From NCBI GenBank assembly GCA_039704465.1, contig JASFAU010000014.1, positions 930,001 to 994,000 on the forward strand: a DNA stretch of 64,000 bases, in the 5' to 3' direction. Numbering within the stretch: position 1 is the stretch's first letter; every line of letters begins with the position of its first letter. The notes beneath the pieces were generated by a model. That model saw only the letters and a program-made list of their open reading frames with translations, ran no database searches and was not told the origin of the DNA. This document shows, in pieces, positions 27,929-40,760 of the stretch. This DNA is from Plasmodiophora brassicae (Eukaryota; Endomyxa; Phytomyxea; Plasmodiophorida; Plasmodiophoridae). The translations under genes were made by a program, and so were the position numbers.

Positions 27929-30441
27929 ATGCGACTGAAGTTGCACGAGTCGACGGATCGCGGGCGACACCAGGACATTGTGGTCGGCGTCGACTGGACG
28001 TCGGCGAACGAGTTGCTGTCCGTGTCCGACGACAGGCGACTGCTGCGATGGAGCATCGATGGTGGCCTGCTGAATGAAGTTATGTCCGGCATCGACCCGT
28101 ACGTCACCGACATTCACTGCCAGGTATGCGCATTCGCAACCAGACGCGTGCATGCCCGCTTACTGCTGTTGCAGACGCAGCCGGGTCAGATGGTGGCGCT
28201 GGCACAATCGAACGGACAGTTCCTGATCGTATCGATCGCGACCGGGAAGGTCGAGGTGACGGCCCCGACGCAGCACCAAGGGTCGATCTCGTGCATACGC
28301 TGGAACTCGGACGGGAGCGCTATCGTAACGGCCGGCGAGGACGGCAAGGTCCTTCAGTGGTCACGATCGGGAAACCTTCGCGCCCGCTTGGTCCAATGCG
28401 ACACGTCGATATACTGCACAGCCTGGTCGCCGGACAACCAGTCGATCCTGTACGCCACGGGACCGTTCCTCGTCATCAAGCCGCTGCGCGTCGACGACAA
28501 GCCTAGGAAATGGCGCGCAGGAGCCGGCCTGGTGCTCGCGATCGACTGGTCGCCCATCAACAACCTGATCGTGGTCGGCGGCGAATCATGCCGGTACTCG
28601 GTCTTCGACTGCCACGGGCGATCCCTGTACGTTTCGAAGCCGATGGAGTCGTCGGTGACCGCCGTCAAATGGGCGCCGAACGGCGCCATGTTCGCCGTGG
28701 CCGCGCTGGACACGCTGCTGCTCTGCGACCAGTCCGGCTGGGCGTACTCGCGGGACTCGCCGGCGACCGGATCGATCCTGTCGCTGGCCTGGACGACGGA
28801 TGGGACACACCTGGCCGGCGCCTGCGTCACCGGCGACGTCCTGTTCGGGCAGGTTGTCGACCGGGCCGTCCAGTGGCGTCATCTGGAAGCGACGCTGAAC
28901 GACCACAACCAGGTAGCGTCGCGCGCGCCATATTAGGGCGTCCGGTCATATGTTGCGACGTCGTAGGTGATCGTGTCGAACGCGCTGGTGGACGTGGGCG
29001 GGAAGGCGTTCGAGCAGCTGGAGTTCAGCGACCGGGTCATCGAGCTGGCGATCGGCTGGCGCCACCTGGTGGTCGCCACTACGCGCCACATCTACTCGTA
29101 CCATGTCGACGCGTTCTCGACGCCCAACATATTCGACATCAAGGGCGGCGCTGCCATCCACCTGATCCACGTCGCCGAGCGCTTCTTCGTCGTTGTCGGC
29201 GCCGCTGCTGTTGGCATTCGCGTCTATTCGTACGAAGGGCGCGAGCTGTGCGCCGTTAAGGTACAATGTGTTGGCGATGTTGACCACGTGCGCCCGCTGC
29301 TACTGACTGACCCGGCCGAACAACAGGTTCCAGGGCTTCAGACCGAGTACATCAAGGCGAACTCGCTGGCGATCTCGCCGGACGCCATGGCGATCGTCGA
29401 CAGGGCCAAGGCGGGCAAGTCGATCCTGTTCCTGGATGTTTCGACGGGTGCGCCGCTCAGCAAGCCGATCGCGTGCGCGGAACCGGCCGTCACGATCTCG
29501 CTGTCGCAGTGCGGCCTGCCATCCGACCGGAAGATCGCCTGGGTCGACGCCAACGCCGACCTGTGGATCAGCGCGATCCACAACGCCAGACCGGTCAAAC
29601 TGGGGACGCTCGCCAGCTCCGTCCAGTGGAACACTGATAACGACTCGCTGGCCGCCGTCATCGACACACGGCTCCGCGTGTGGCACTACCCGAACGTCAT
29701 CTTCGTCGACAGGTACAGATGGTCCACGCGCGCCCGGGAACGATCGCGAGATGACGACCCTTGGCCAGGGATCTGGTGGAGCAGACCACCGAGACGATCG
29801 AGGAAGGGTTCGGTCGCCATTCGGAACTGGTGGAGTTCACCGGCGCTCGCTGCACGGTTCGTCGCCGGGACGGCGCATTGGTGGCCGTTAGCGCGTCGCC
29901 GTACCCGGCGATGCTGTTCGCCATGACAACGACAGGGCAGTGGGCAACGGCGACCCGTCTGGCGCGACTGGTCAACGAGACGATCGTCTGGGCAAGCCTG
30001 GCCAGCATGGCGATCCATGGGCGGGATCTGGACACGGCCGAGGAGTGCCTGGCGGCAATCGACGCGATTGACAAGCTGCAGAACATTCAGATGATCAAGA
30101 CGTTGCCGAGCAAGGCGCTGCGTGACGCCGAGCTGGCGCTGTTCCGCAGACGGCCCGGCGAAGCCGAGCAGATCCTGCTCGGCAGCAACCTGCTGTTCCG
30201 GGCCATCAAGCTGAACCTGCGCCTGTACAACTGGGAGCGCGCCCTGCAGCTGGCGCAGAACGCATCCGGGCGGCACCTGGACCTCGTGGTCGGCACGCGG
30301 CAGAAGTACCTGGAGCGGTTCAACCAGCAGGAAACCATCGACGCGTTCCTGAAGGTCGCCCCCAGCGTCCGCGTCGACTGGGCCGCTATCGACCAGGAGA
30401 AGCAGCGTCAGGTCGAACAGGAACGTGCCGCCAGGTCCTAA
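27929..30441 (+). CDS. IFT80: Intraflagellar transport protein 80 (IFT-B subunit)
   Basis: Five exons: 27929-28123, 28175-28912, 28967-29260, 29327-29712 and 29769-30441, totalling 761 residues (human IFT80 is 777). The first half is a WD40 beta-propeller, visible in SISCIRWNSDGSAIVTAGED and TGSILSLAWTTDGTHLAGA. A second propeller-like region follows, then a C-terminal helical repeat region (DAELALFRRRPGEAEQIL, NLRLYNWERALQLA). IFT80 is a peripheral subunit of the IFT-B train that moves cargo along cilia. The third intron (66 nt) is a multiple of three without stops but is removed to restore the family alignment. Presence of this gene implies a flagellated life stage. Confidence 0.95.
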
Positions 30442-30630
30442 CGAACGGTATATTCTACGCTGTGTGCACCTGCACGAAGCGCGTGCCGACCCGGCGTTAC
30501 GAATAGTATACTGTCTGACTTGGCAACTGGCAACACCGTCCACGGCGACTGGGAGGGATCTAAAACGGGCCGCGTCCTGCGGTTCGTGATGGGCGTTGAC
30601 CAATGGCGAAGAGGACCCCCGAGCGCACAG

Positions 30631-30648
30631 ACACACACACACACACAC
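30631..30648. repeat. (AC)n microsatellite
   Basis: Nine AC dinucleotides in a row in the gap between the convergent ends of IFT80 and the small membrane-protein gene. Confidence 0.9.
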
Positions 30649-30698
30649 GGTTTGGGGTTACACGTTAGAGATGGTTTAGAGTGTCTGGCACGGTTGGG

Positions 30699-31163
30699 TC
30701 AACAGGCCTGCGACGACGCCTGCAGGGCGACGGCCATCTGCCGGAGCAGGACCGATTGTTCTGATCGTCGTCGTTCCTTGATGGCGTGCAGCAGCGCGAG
30801 CTCCGCGGCCGACAGGTTGACCTCCTCGAGCGTCAGCGGTTCTTCGTTAAGGAAATCTTCGGTCCAGCCGAATATGGCGAGATCCCGGCGGTCTTCGGCG
30901 CTGTACGTGTCCTCGACGGGCGTCACGGCGGCTCTGGGTCCCTGATCACCGCCATGCCGCTTATCGTTGCTGCGGGCGCGCGGTCTTACGACGCGCTTCC
31001 GCGCATTGGTCGGTGGGGCCGGCTCCGACGCCGAGTGCCGACGATAGGCCGGCTTGCTGGTCAGCGTCGACACGGACAGCGATACGGACGCGGCGGCGAC
31101 GGCCAGCAGCGACGCGAGAAACGCGACATTGTAGAGCAGGTCGACCAGGATCGTCGCTTGCAT
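30699..31163 (-). CDS. Small single-pass membrane protein, unknown function
   Basis: An intronless 154-residue frame. Residues about 5-32 (ILVDLLYNVAFLASLLAVAA) form one hydrophobic segment, either a signal anchor or an uncleaved signal peptide. A basic linker (RKRVVRPRARSNDKRHGG) follows, then an acidic, leucine-containing cytosolic-type tail (WTEDFLNEEPLTLEEVNLS, AAELALLHAIKERRR). No family is recognised. It lies tail-to-tail with IFT80 and head-to-head with the RGS gene, 390 bp away. Confidence 0.5.
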   Translation of the reverse strand: MQATILVDLLYNVAFLASLLAVAAASVSLSVSTLTSKPAYRRHSASEPAPPTNARKRVVRPRARSNDKRHGGDQGPRAAVTPVEDTYSAEDRRDLAIFGWTEDFLNEEPLTLEEVNLSAAELALLHAIKERRRSEQSVLLRQMAVALQASSQAC

Positions 31164-31554
31164 CGTTGATGGGTGGCACCGACGACGACGACGACAACGC
31201 GGGGGACGGTGACGGCTGCGGCAGCTGCTGCGGCTGCGCGATGCAGCTCGATTGACGGTATGGGGCCCGAAATTAGGCCCGCACAGCCATGCAATGCGGG
31301 CAGCCTCTCAGCCCGCACCCAACGCCGTACGGCGCCTAATTCCGGACGCACCAGTCAGGTCAGCGCGTGGCATGACTCCACCACCACCAGTTGATGGCCC
31401 GTGACCAGCAGGACGCGCGGCCCCGGGATCTTCCGCCCGTCACCGGCCAGCGAATCCGCGATGCTGTGACGATTGTATCGCCATGGGGTGCCCCTCGGCC
31501 TGTGCCCACAGATTTCGTTCGTAGACGGAGTACACCGTAGGGATCGACGAGTGT
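31164..31554. other. Bidirectional promoter region
   Basis: A gene-free gap between the divergent starts of the small membrane-protein gene (minus) and the RGS membrane-protein gene (plus). It contains a GCCGTACGGCGCC palindrome near 31322. Regulatory function is inferred only from position. Confidence 0.35.
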
Positions 31555-34603
<3,049 letters not shown>

Positions 34604-34673
34604 TTACGTGCATACACATGCGAACTTCGACGCGACCGGTTGGCGTATGCATTTCGGGTGAGAGTTCCGGAGC

Positions 34674-34717
34674 AGGCGTGATGTCACGCCAGGTTCCGGT
34701 TGAGCGGCGTGACGTCA
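34674..34717. promoter_or_regulatory. Two CRE-like palindromes upstream of the His-rich gene
   Basis: GGCGTGATGTCACGCC (34674-34689) and GGCGTGACGTCACC (from about 34706, core TGACGTCA at 34710-34717) are near-identical palindromic sites with the ATF/CREB-type bZIP core, roughly 105-145 bp before the ATG at 34821. Confidence 0.5.
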
Positions 34718-34820
34718 CCCGTCGACGCAGTGTGGTGAAGATTCATTTGACGTCCCCATTCAAAACATCGCCTGCGACATCACAGACGATTTGTCGGTGT
34801 GTGTCTGCGTGTGTGCGATC

Positions 34821-35698
34821 ATGCCGGTTCCGTTCGTTCTCGTCCTGTTCGCATCAGGCGTCGTCCTCGCGTACGCTCAGCACAACGTCCTCGTTGCGCC
34901 GCACGATGCGCACATGGGATTCCACGAGCGTCCCTTCGTCCATGACGACGTCATCATGGACGACCACCACCACGGCTATCCCATGGACGGGTACCATCGC
35001 GATTATCCGGACATGCACGACGACTACCACCACGTGGAGCACATCGACGCGGCCCCCGTTGAACGCATCGAGGAGACGCATGTGCACGCGCCGGACATCA
35101 CGCACCACCAGGAGATCATCCACCACGAACCCGTCGACGTGATCCATGAGCCCGTCCTGGTCGAGCACGACGACGAGGTTCTGCACGACAACGTTCACGG
35201 CCACGACCTGTTCGATGAATTCCCAATGCATCATCACCACCCGCACCACCTCGGCGTGATGGGCGCCTTCTTCGGCCACGACGACGACGACGACCGTCAC
35301 GTCGATTCCGAACACGGCGACGACGAGGTCGTCGACAACGACCACTCGGAGTTCGCCGACGACCTGAACCAGTTCACGAACAGGGAAAAGGGTCGCAACA
35401 AGCGCAAGCAGGGCGGCACCGACAAGAGCAACGTCCAGGTACGTAGGGTGCCGTCACTCATGTCGTTAGCCCTGACGGCTGCCTGTTGCAGACGTCGGCG
35501 ACGCTGACGGCGACCGTAACGGCCACGGATGACCACAGCGACGATTACCTGCAATCGGTAGCGGCGTCGACCGTCTCCGATGGGCGGAACACGATCGAGC
35601 AGATGAACGAGGTTGCCGGTGCCCAGGACCGCAGTGCGGCGCACACGGCCGGCGTGGCCGGCGCGCATCCCGAACACACCGTCGTCGCTCACCGCTGA
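34821..35698 (+). CDS. Secreted histidine/aspartate-rich protein
   Basis: Two exons (34821-35438, 35492-35698) around a 53-nt intron give 274 residues. A clear signal peptide (MPVPFVLVLFASGVVLAYAQ) is followed by a mature protein dominated by His, Asp and Glu, with clusters such as DDHHHGYPMDGYH, HHHHPHHLGV and GHDDDDDRH. A Lys/Arg-rich stretch (EKGRNKRKQGG) and a Thr/Ser-rich tail without a membrane anchor come last. Such composition suggests binding of divalent metals (zinc, nickel, copper) or calcium outside the cell, but no fold is recognised. Two CRE-like sites lie upstream. In a biotrophic parasite it would be an effector candidate; that is inference only. Confidence 0.75.
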
Positions 35699-35795
35699 CC
35701 ATCCGTCAGCATCACCTATTCGATAAATTGCCCATCGTTACGGAAACGGATCGATCGCGGGCGTACTTGCTTAGGGAGACCTGGGTCGGGGCTGG

Positions 35796-36534
35796 ATGGA
35801 CGTCCCCGGCGGCAGCGGCGTCTCGCGCCTGAAGAACATTCACTTCGCGGTGCGGCGAGCGACTGCGGAACGCCCCGATGGGCGCGCCGACAACATCGCA
35901 ACGGCGACGACCGCGACAGCGTGGTCGACAAACGCGTCGGCGAACCAGTCCATCACGTGCGAGCTCGAGCACCCGTGCCTGCTCGGTGCGTAACGCACCC
36001 CGCCGCGCACCGTCGCGCACCTGACGCGGCCGCCGGCATAGGGTTCCTGACCATTGCAAACGCGTCCACGTCGAACATGTCGGTGGCGATCAGCCTGCGG
36101 GACCGGCCCTCGCAGTGGATCACGGTCCAGCAGGCGTGCCGGGTACCGCACTCCAAGGCCATCGTCATTCGCACCGGGTACATGCCCGCCCGGTACGTGC
36201 GCATCGACTGCCAGCGCGGGTTCCCCATCGCTATCAACTAGTACGCGAGCGCGCGCGCGCGCGTTCACCACCTCGAGCGTCCGCGCCGACGTAACCGACC
36301 GTCGACAGTGTACAGGCGATGGGCGTGCCGATCGCGACGGCGAACTTCGAGTTTGGCGCCCGCCTGCGACAGATGCTGATCGAGCGGCCGGTGCTGTCGT
36401 TCTATAACCCGGTCGTGCCGCAGGCCAGCGACGCCGACCTGATCGAGGGACTCATCCGGAAGAAGTACGAAAGGAAGCCGAACCATCACAGGCGTGTCGG
36501 TGCGGAACATACGGCGCGCCTTCATTACCAATGA
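35796..36534 (+). CDS. Discoidin-like (F5/8 type C-like) beta-sandwich protein
   Basis: Three exons (35796-35985, 36042-36240, 36309-36534) with 56- and 68-nt introns give 204 residues. The order NIATATTATAWSTNASAN, SITCELEHPCLLGFLTIAN, then WITVQQACRVP, ARYVRIDCQRGFPIAINYVQ follows the F5/8-C pattern: a loop, a buried strand about a hydrophobic core, and a terminal GFPI..YVQ strand. A helical tail follows (ARLRQMLIERPVLSFYNP, LIEGLIRKKYE). Muskelin has a similar discoidin-plus-helix arrangement, but no kelch repeats are present here. There is no signal peptide, so it is probably intracellular. The second intron contains a (GC)n run. Confidence 0.5.
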
Positions 36535-36542
36535 ACGACGCG

Positions 36543-37055
36543 TTACAATGCGGTGGCGACGTCGAACAGGAACTCGCCAACGGTCGAACAGTTCGACAGG
36601 AGAAGGTCAGCGATAAGCGAATGCGGGGCCATGTCCATTGGCTCCACCTCGCCGCGCCGTCGTAGCCGATGGTGCGCGGGGTCCCGATGGCGCCGTCGCC
36701 TTCGCTCGTGTTCGGCGTGGTCGTCGATAGCCGCTCCGTAATCGTCAGCGTCACCGAGCTCGCATTCGGAATCTGTCAACGATAGCTGGGCCATCGGTTT
36801 CGCAGCACGACCTAGGTCGCCGGACAGGCGTTTAACCTCGGCATGACCGTTCTTGTCTTGGACCAAGGTGACCTGCCGCGTCAGCTGCGGCCGCGAGAAG
36901 TGCCCGAGATCGCCAACGACTTCGTCATCGTCGGCGGTGGCCGACGGCTTTGGCGGTACCGGTTTCGCAGCGACGTTCCCCGGCCTCGTTCCGGTCGCTC
37001 CCTTCCGCGGGGACCGGCCCGGTTTAGACCCGTGTTCGTCGCTGGAATAGTCCAT
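36543..37055 (-). CDS. Uncharacterised charged protein
   Basis: A 170-residue frame on the minus strand, ending nine bases after the convergent discoidin-like gene. It is disordered in composition: MDYSSDEHGSKPGRSPRKG, a Pro/Ala/Lys stretch, an acidic DDDEVVGDLG, an arginine-rich ERRRRRHRD and a final hydrophobic segment (SLIADLLLSNCSTVGEFLF). No family is recognised. The composition and the single open frame make it plausible but unproven; the last third could be misread beyond an intron. Confidence 0.4.
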   Translation of the reverse strand: MDYSSDEHGSKPGRSPRKGATGTRPGNVAAKPVPPKPSATADDDEVVGDLGHFSRPQLTRQVTLVQDKNGHAEVKRLSGDLGRAAKPMAQLSLTDSECELGDADDYGAAIDDHAEHERRRRRHRDPAHHRLRRRGEVEPMDMAPHSLIADLLLSNCSTVGEFLFDVATAL

Positions 37056-37121
37056 GGTGGACAGTATGATAACCGATCACCCGCGCGTGTCCTCGCCATG
37101 ACCTTGGGCGCGTGCCATCAC

Positions 37122-37884
37122 TCATCGAGGAATATCGCGGCGGGGCAATGAGCGTGCCAGCTTCAAATCCGGCCATTCACCGCATGGGACACCGCCCGCA
37201 ACCCACACGATCCGTCCAGTGCGAATGCAGAGCACGACCTCGTATCTGATGCCAGCCCAGTTCAACTTATGTGAGTACCACTTTTTGTTGAACGGGGATT
37301 GCTCCTGGATCGGACAGTCGGTCCCGTCAAGCGACACCAGATACTTGCTATCCCTAGGGGCACAGACGAACCGCTGGCTCCACTGAATCTGAACGAGCAG
37401 ATGAATCATATATAGGATAGAATGACCACTAGCGCAATACTGTCATGCTTACAACGGGAAGATCCGCCAGTAATTTGACGATTATCCACGTCCATTTGCG
37501 GAAGGTTTTCTCATCTGTGCCTGCTATAAAGCTGTTGACGCGCTCGGTTTCATATAGCTTGAGAAAGAGCAACGCCCACAGCAAATTAACGGGCTTCGCT
37601 CCAGGAGGAGTACGTCCTTCTAGCAATGCCCAGAGCACGGCGCAAGTGTCCGCGCTAACGCCAAACATGGCTCGAAAACGCCGGTCTCCAGTTGATCTAC
37701 CTTCCGAATCATGGTGCCGAGTCAGGGTATGACCCAGCCTCGATCCTCCAGGAATCGTCAACGGCTGCCATCGTCGCCAAAACGGACATTTGGCGTCGAC
37801 CAAAAGTGGCGCCAAATGTACGCGAATGTCACCGCAAAAGTCCGCGCGGAATGCGCGACGGTCTACTGAAAGGTACGTGGACAC
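37122..37884 (-). pseudogene. Truncated PIF/Harbinger-type (DDE_4) transposase
   Basis: Two exons (37884-37453 and 37388-37122, 64-nt intron) give about 232 residues. The first carries the helical N-terminal region (RRFRAMFGVSADTCAVLWAL, LLWALLFLKLYETER, EKTFRKWTWIIVKLLADLP). The second carries VSLDGTDCPIQEQSPFNKKW, holding the first catalytic Asp, and CGEWPDLKLARS with the second. Normal DDE_4 proteins continue about 80 residues to a third acidic residue; here a stop follows within ten codons. So it is a truncated, probably inactive transposase. An inverted repeat lies about 350 bp upstream. Known intact members cut and paste short-TIR Harbinger elements. Confidence 0.7.
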
Positions 37885-38238
37885 AATCTTCGGCGACGGA
37901 TCACGCCGCCTGTCTTGCGCCTACTGAACAAACTTGTTACTCACCTTGTCCAGCTCGTTAAAGTCTACACTGCGATGTAAAAATAAACAATAGTCGGTGA
38001 AAGCTGTATGAGGGACGAGCCTACAAACATAGAGACGTTCGGCGAAATTTCCAAAGTGTACGCGCGTACTTTCGGTATTCAAAAGTCGTATTGTTGTGTA
38101 TCGCGTATCCACATAAGAAGCGCATTGCAAGCTGTTCGACGTGATACCAGCATGTAGCACTATCGATGCATCGTTCAGCCATTTTCCAACGCCGAAGTTG
38201 GGGACCACCGGGGTGCAGTGACATGCAGTGACAGTTGA
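37885..38238. other. Upstream part of the Harbinger-like segment
   Basis: This stretch has minus-strand open frames up to 129 codons (for example one containing KMAERCIDSATCWYHVEQL) that read like eroded coding sequence. They have no recognisable domain and do not join the transposase in phase. Confidence 0.35.
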
Positions 38239-38911
38239 GCACCGTAAATGGTACGGCGAACTGTACGTGACTTTTCACGCCAAAACCGTACCATATCCGA
38301 TCCGGAAGTGAGCAGGTAGCTGCTTGGAAAAAGGGGGGCCTTCGACGATTGGTGGACAGCCACCGCATCTCCAGCCTCGGTCCGTCGATCGTATCATGAG
38401 CTGGTGGCACAAAAACTGTGAGGCCGACCGCAAGCTAACCGAGCTGTTCGCGACGAAGGCGATTCCGCTCGATGCCAAACCGACGGACATCCGCGACAAG
38501 TATCCCGAAAGGGAGATTTCACTGTACATAGGATGAAATCATGTCATATGGAATATGCTTTTACTTACAGAAAGTACCTTCCTTCATCAACCTCTTCTTC
38601 GTCTCGTTGAAGTGTCTCCGGAACACGTGCTCCGTGAAGCAACGGAATTCGGGATACTTGTCGCGGATGTCCGTCGGTTTGGCATCGAGCGGAATCGCCT
38701 TCGTCGCGAACAGCTCGGTTAGCTTGCGGTCAGCCTCACAGTTTTTGTGCCACCGACTCATGCTGATGATACGATCGACGGACCGAGGCTGGAGTCCACC
38801 AATCGTCGAAGGCCCCCCTTTTTCCAAGCAGCTACCTGCTCACTTCCGGATCGGATATGGTCGGTTTTGGCGTGAAAAGTCACGTACAGTTCGCCGTACC
38901 ATTTACGGTGC
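38239..38911. repeat. Inverted repeat with ORF-bearing arms (hairpin 3)
   Basis: The arms 38239-38509 (271 bp) and 38648-38911 (264 bp) are near-identical inverted copies around a 138-nt spacer. Each arm encodes the same open frame outward-in: MEKGGPSTIGG, then LQPRSVDRI, WHKNCEADRKLTELFATKA and IPLDAKPTDIRDKYPE. The arms differ by gaps of 12 and 6 nt, both multiples of three. The right-arm copy continues past the repeat to a consensus GTAAGT donor near 38572. The family is unknown; its position beside a Harbinger-like transposase suggests a transposon-linked ORF. Confidence 0.8.
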
Positions 38912-38972
38912 TTCACCGTACCTTCGCACTTCGTACCGCGTTCGTACAACGCGGGCGACAGCGCAGGTCCGC

Positions 38973-39742
38973 ATGGCGCACGACAGCGGCTCGTACAGGA
39001 ACTATTACGGTGAGTGGCCGGGCACGCTTCATGCCGCTTGGGGCCACCGCACTGACCAGCGGAGACATAGGTCGACGCAGCATCGACGGTGATGGGCGGG
39101 TGCGGTGCCTGCAGAGTCTGCCGGTCGCACGGGAATGGCGCGGCTCGTGCTGGCTGGATATCGGGTGTAACGACGGGCAGGTGACGCTGGAGCTCGGTAT
39201 TGCACGCGTTCGGTTTACCTGTGAATGTACCGGTCTCTAACAACCGTCGTCCAGCGCGTACATTTTCCTGCAAGTCGATGACCGGCATCGATATCGACAG
39301 GGTCCTCATCAAGCGCGCCGTCCGTCGCGATCCACAGTCGCCGTACACCTTCGTGGTTGCCGGCCACGATGATACGAACGCTGCTCCTGGGCCGTTTGAC
39401 GTGATCTCCTGCTTGTCCGTCACGAAATGGATCCATTTGGCCCAGGGCGACGCCGGCATTCGTCGTCTGTTCCATACCGCTCATGAGCGCCTGCGGCCAG
39501 GCGGATTCCTGATCCTCGAACCGCAACCATGGCGCTCGTACAAGAAGCGCCGCACCCAGTCCGCCGATATCGCCCAACAGTTCGCGTCGATCCGCCTACG
39601 TCCCGATGCGTTCCCGGGGGAACTCGCCCGCATCGGTTTCCGCCTCCTGCACAAGTGCACCAACGTGCCCGCTGCTACGCCCGGGTACAGTCGCCCACTG
39701 CTTGTGTTCCAGAAGGCACCGGTATGCGCTGCGAGTACTTAA
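38973..39742 (+). CDS. Bin3-type RNA methyltransferase (MEPCE/BCDIN3 family)
   Basis: Three exons (38973-39009, 39071-39196, 39255-39742) with 61- and 58-nt introns give 216 residues. The SAM-binding motif is LDIGCNDGQVTLEL. The Bin3 signature follows: TGIDIDRVLIKRA, FDVISCLSVTKWIHLAQGD, then LRPGGFLILEPQPWRSYKK and SRPLLVFQK at the end. Bin3 enzymes methylate the 5' gamma-phosphate of small RNAs (7SK or U6, in MEPCE) or the 5' monophosphate of tRNA and pre-miRNA (BCDIN3D). This copy is short and could be either. The start is the ATG preceding a YRNYYG motif, which also occurs at the N-terminus of the family's catalytic domain. Confidence 0.9.
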
Positions 39743-39761
39743 TCGATGATGGTTATGACGT

Positions 39762-39971
39762 TTACGGTGCTCGGTTTGCAGGTGACATTGGGCGCGGCGT
39801 GCCTGGCCGGGGATGCTCGCGTTGTTCCCGAACGGCAGGCGGCAACGACGCGTCCTTGATCTTGGACGCTTTCCTGGTGGGCTCCTCCATCGGTGATGCC
39901 GCTGACATCGTTGACGCCTGCGTAGCGTTATCGTCCACATGAACGTGCGCGTTGCTCGCAACACATCCCAT
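39762..39971 (-). CDS. Possible N-myristoylated mini-protein
   Basis: A 69-codon frame begins MGCVASNAHVHVDD. Gly-2 with Ser-6 is the classic N-myristoylation signal, and Cys-3 could be palmitoylated. The rest is hydrophilic (EEPTRKASKIKDAS, PRPGTPRPMSPANRAP), as in small membrane-tethered adaptors. No family is recognised and no intron is needed. It could be a chance frame, but such a perfect lipidation start is uncommon. It lies between the Bin3 gene and the secreted membrane-protein gene. Confidence 0.35.
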   Translation of the reverse strand: MGCVASNAHVHVDDNATQASTMSAASPMEEPTRKASKIKDASLPPAVREQREHPRPGTPRPMSPANRAP

Positions 39972-40130
39972 GAGCAGAGCAAGGCCCCCTGATGGTCGAC
40001 TATCGAGAGACTATTCTACTGGACCACGCTCGGTTTGGTCCAGTGTTGGATGCACTTCGAGTGTGTCAACATGGACCCTGGGACATGACTCACACTGCCT
40101 CTGTGCACGAGTGGATTCATTGGCTATGAC

Positions 40131-40742
40131 TCACCGCCGGCGTCCATGGACGTTCAGGGCGGTCAGCGCGATGAGCACCAGCGCGGTGGCAACCATGCCC
40201 ATTGTCAACGCGTACCGTCGCTCCTGTCGGGCGGATCGGTTCGGGATCGGCGCACACAGGAACGCTTTGACGGCAGCAAGCACGGCCGGTAGTGTGTCAA
40301 CCTGTTTCGTCGCGGTGCGTGTTTCGGTCTGACGTATGAGTTGCCTTAGAGCACGGATGGCAGAAGGTCGATCAGGAACGCCGTCGACGTCGTTCACCAT
40401 GTACGTCGTGCTTGGCGGCTTCGGGTAGCATCGGTGGAACTGAACGTCGAACGTGATCGTCGTTCCTGTTGGGTGATCGCAGACAGTCCTCGACGACGCT
40501 GTCGCGTGGAACACACGACCGTACAGTGGATCGGGAAGGTCGTTGCGCTCGTCGAACGTCAGCCAGGGCGCCAGTTGCGTCAAGGTATCTGGGATCCAGC
40601 CCGTCGGCATGGTCGGGCAAACCTCGCACCCTTCAGGCTTCGCTTCGATGTCGCGCCCGTCGGCGTCCACCACAAATGCCAGCAACGACGCGACATATCC
40701 GACGTACGTCATCATGACTGGCGCCCGATGGCAGATTGCCAT
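40131..40742 (-). CDS. Type I membrane protein with signal peptide, unknown family
   Basis: An intronless 203-residue frame. The N-terminus (MMTYVGYVASLLAFVVDA, starting about nine codons in) looks like a signal peptide. The ectodomain has four to six cysteines (EGCEVCPTMP, FHRCYPKPPSTTY) and a KAFLCAPIPN segment. A single C-terminal transmembrane helix (YALTMGMVATALVLIALTAL) is followed by NVHGRRR facing the cytosol. No known domain is recognised. It is transcribed divergently from the COPI-associated-like gene with about 20 bp between the start codons. Confidence 0.6.
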   Translation of the reverse strand: MAICHRAPVMMTYVGYVASLLAFVVDADGRDIEAKPEGCEVCPTMPTGWIPDTLTQLAPWLTFDERNDLPDPLYGRVFHATASSRTVCDHPTGTTITFDVQFHRCYPKPPSTTYMVNDVDGVPDRPSAIRALRQLIRQTETRTATKQVDTLPAVLAAVKAFLCAPIPNRSARQERRYALTMGMVATALVLIALTALNVHGRRR

Positions 40743-40760
40743 GACGAATTCTTGACGCGG

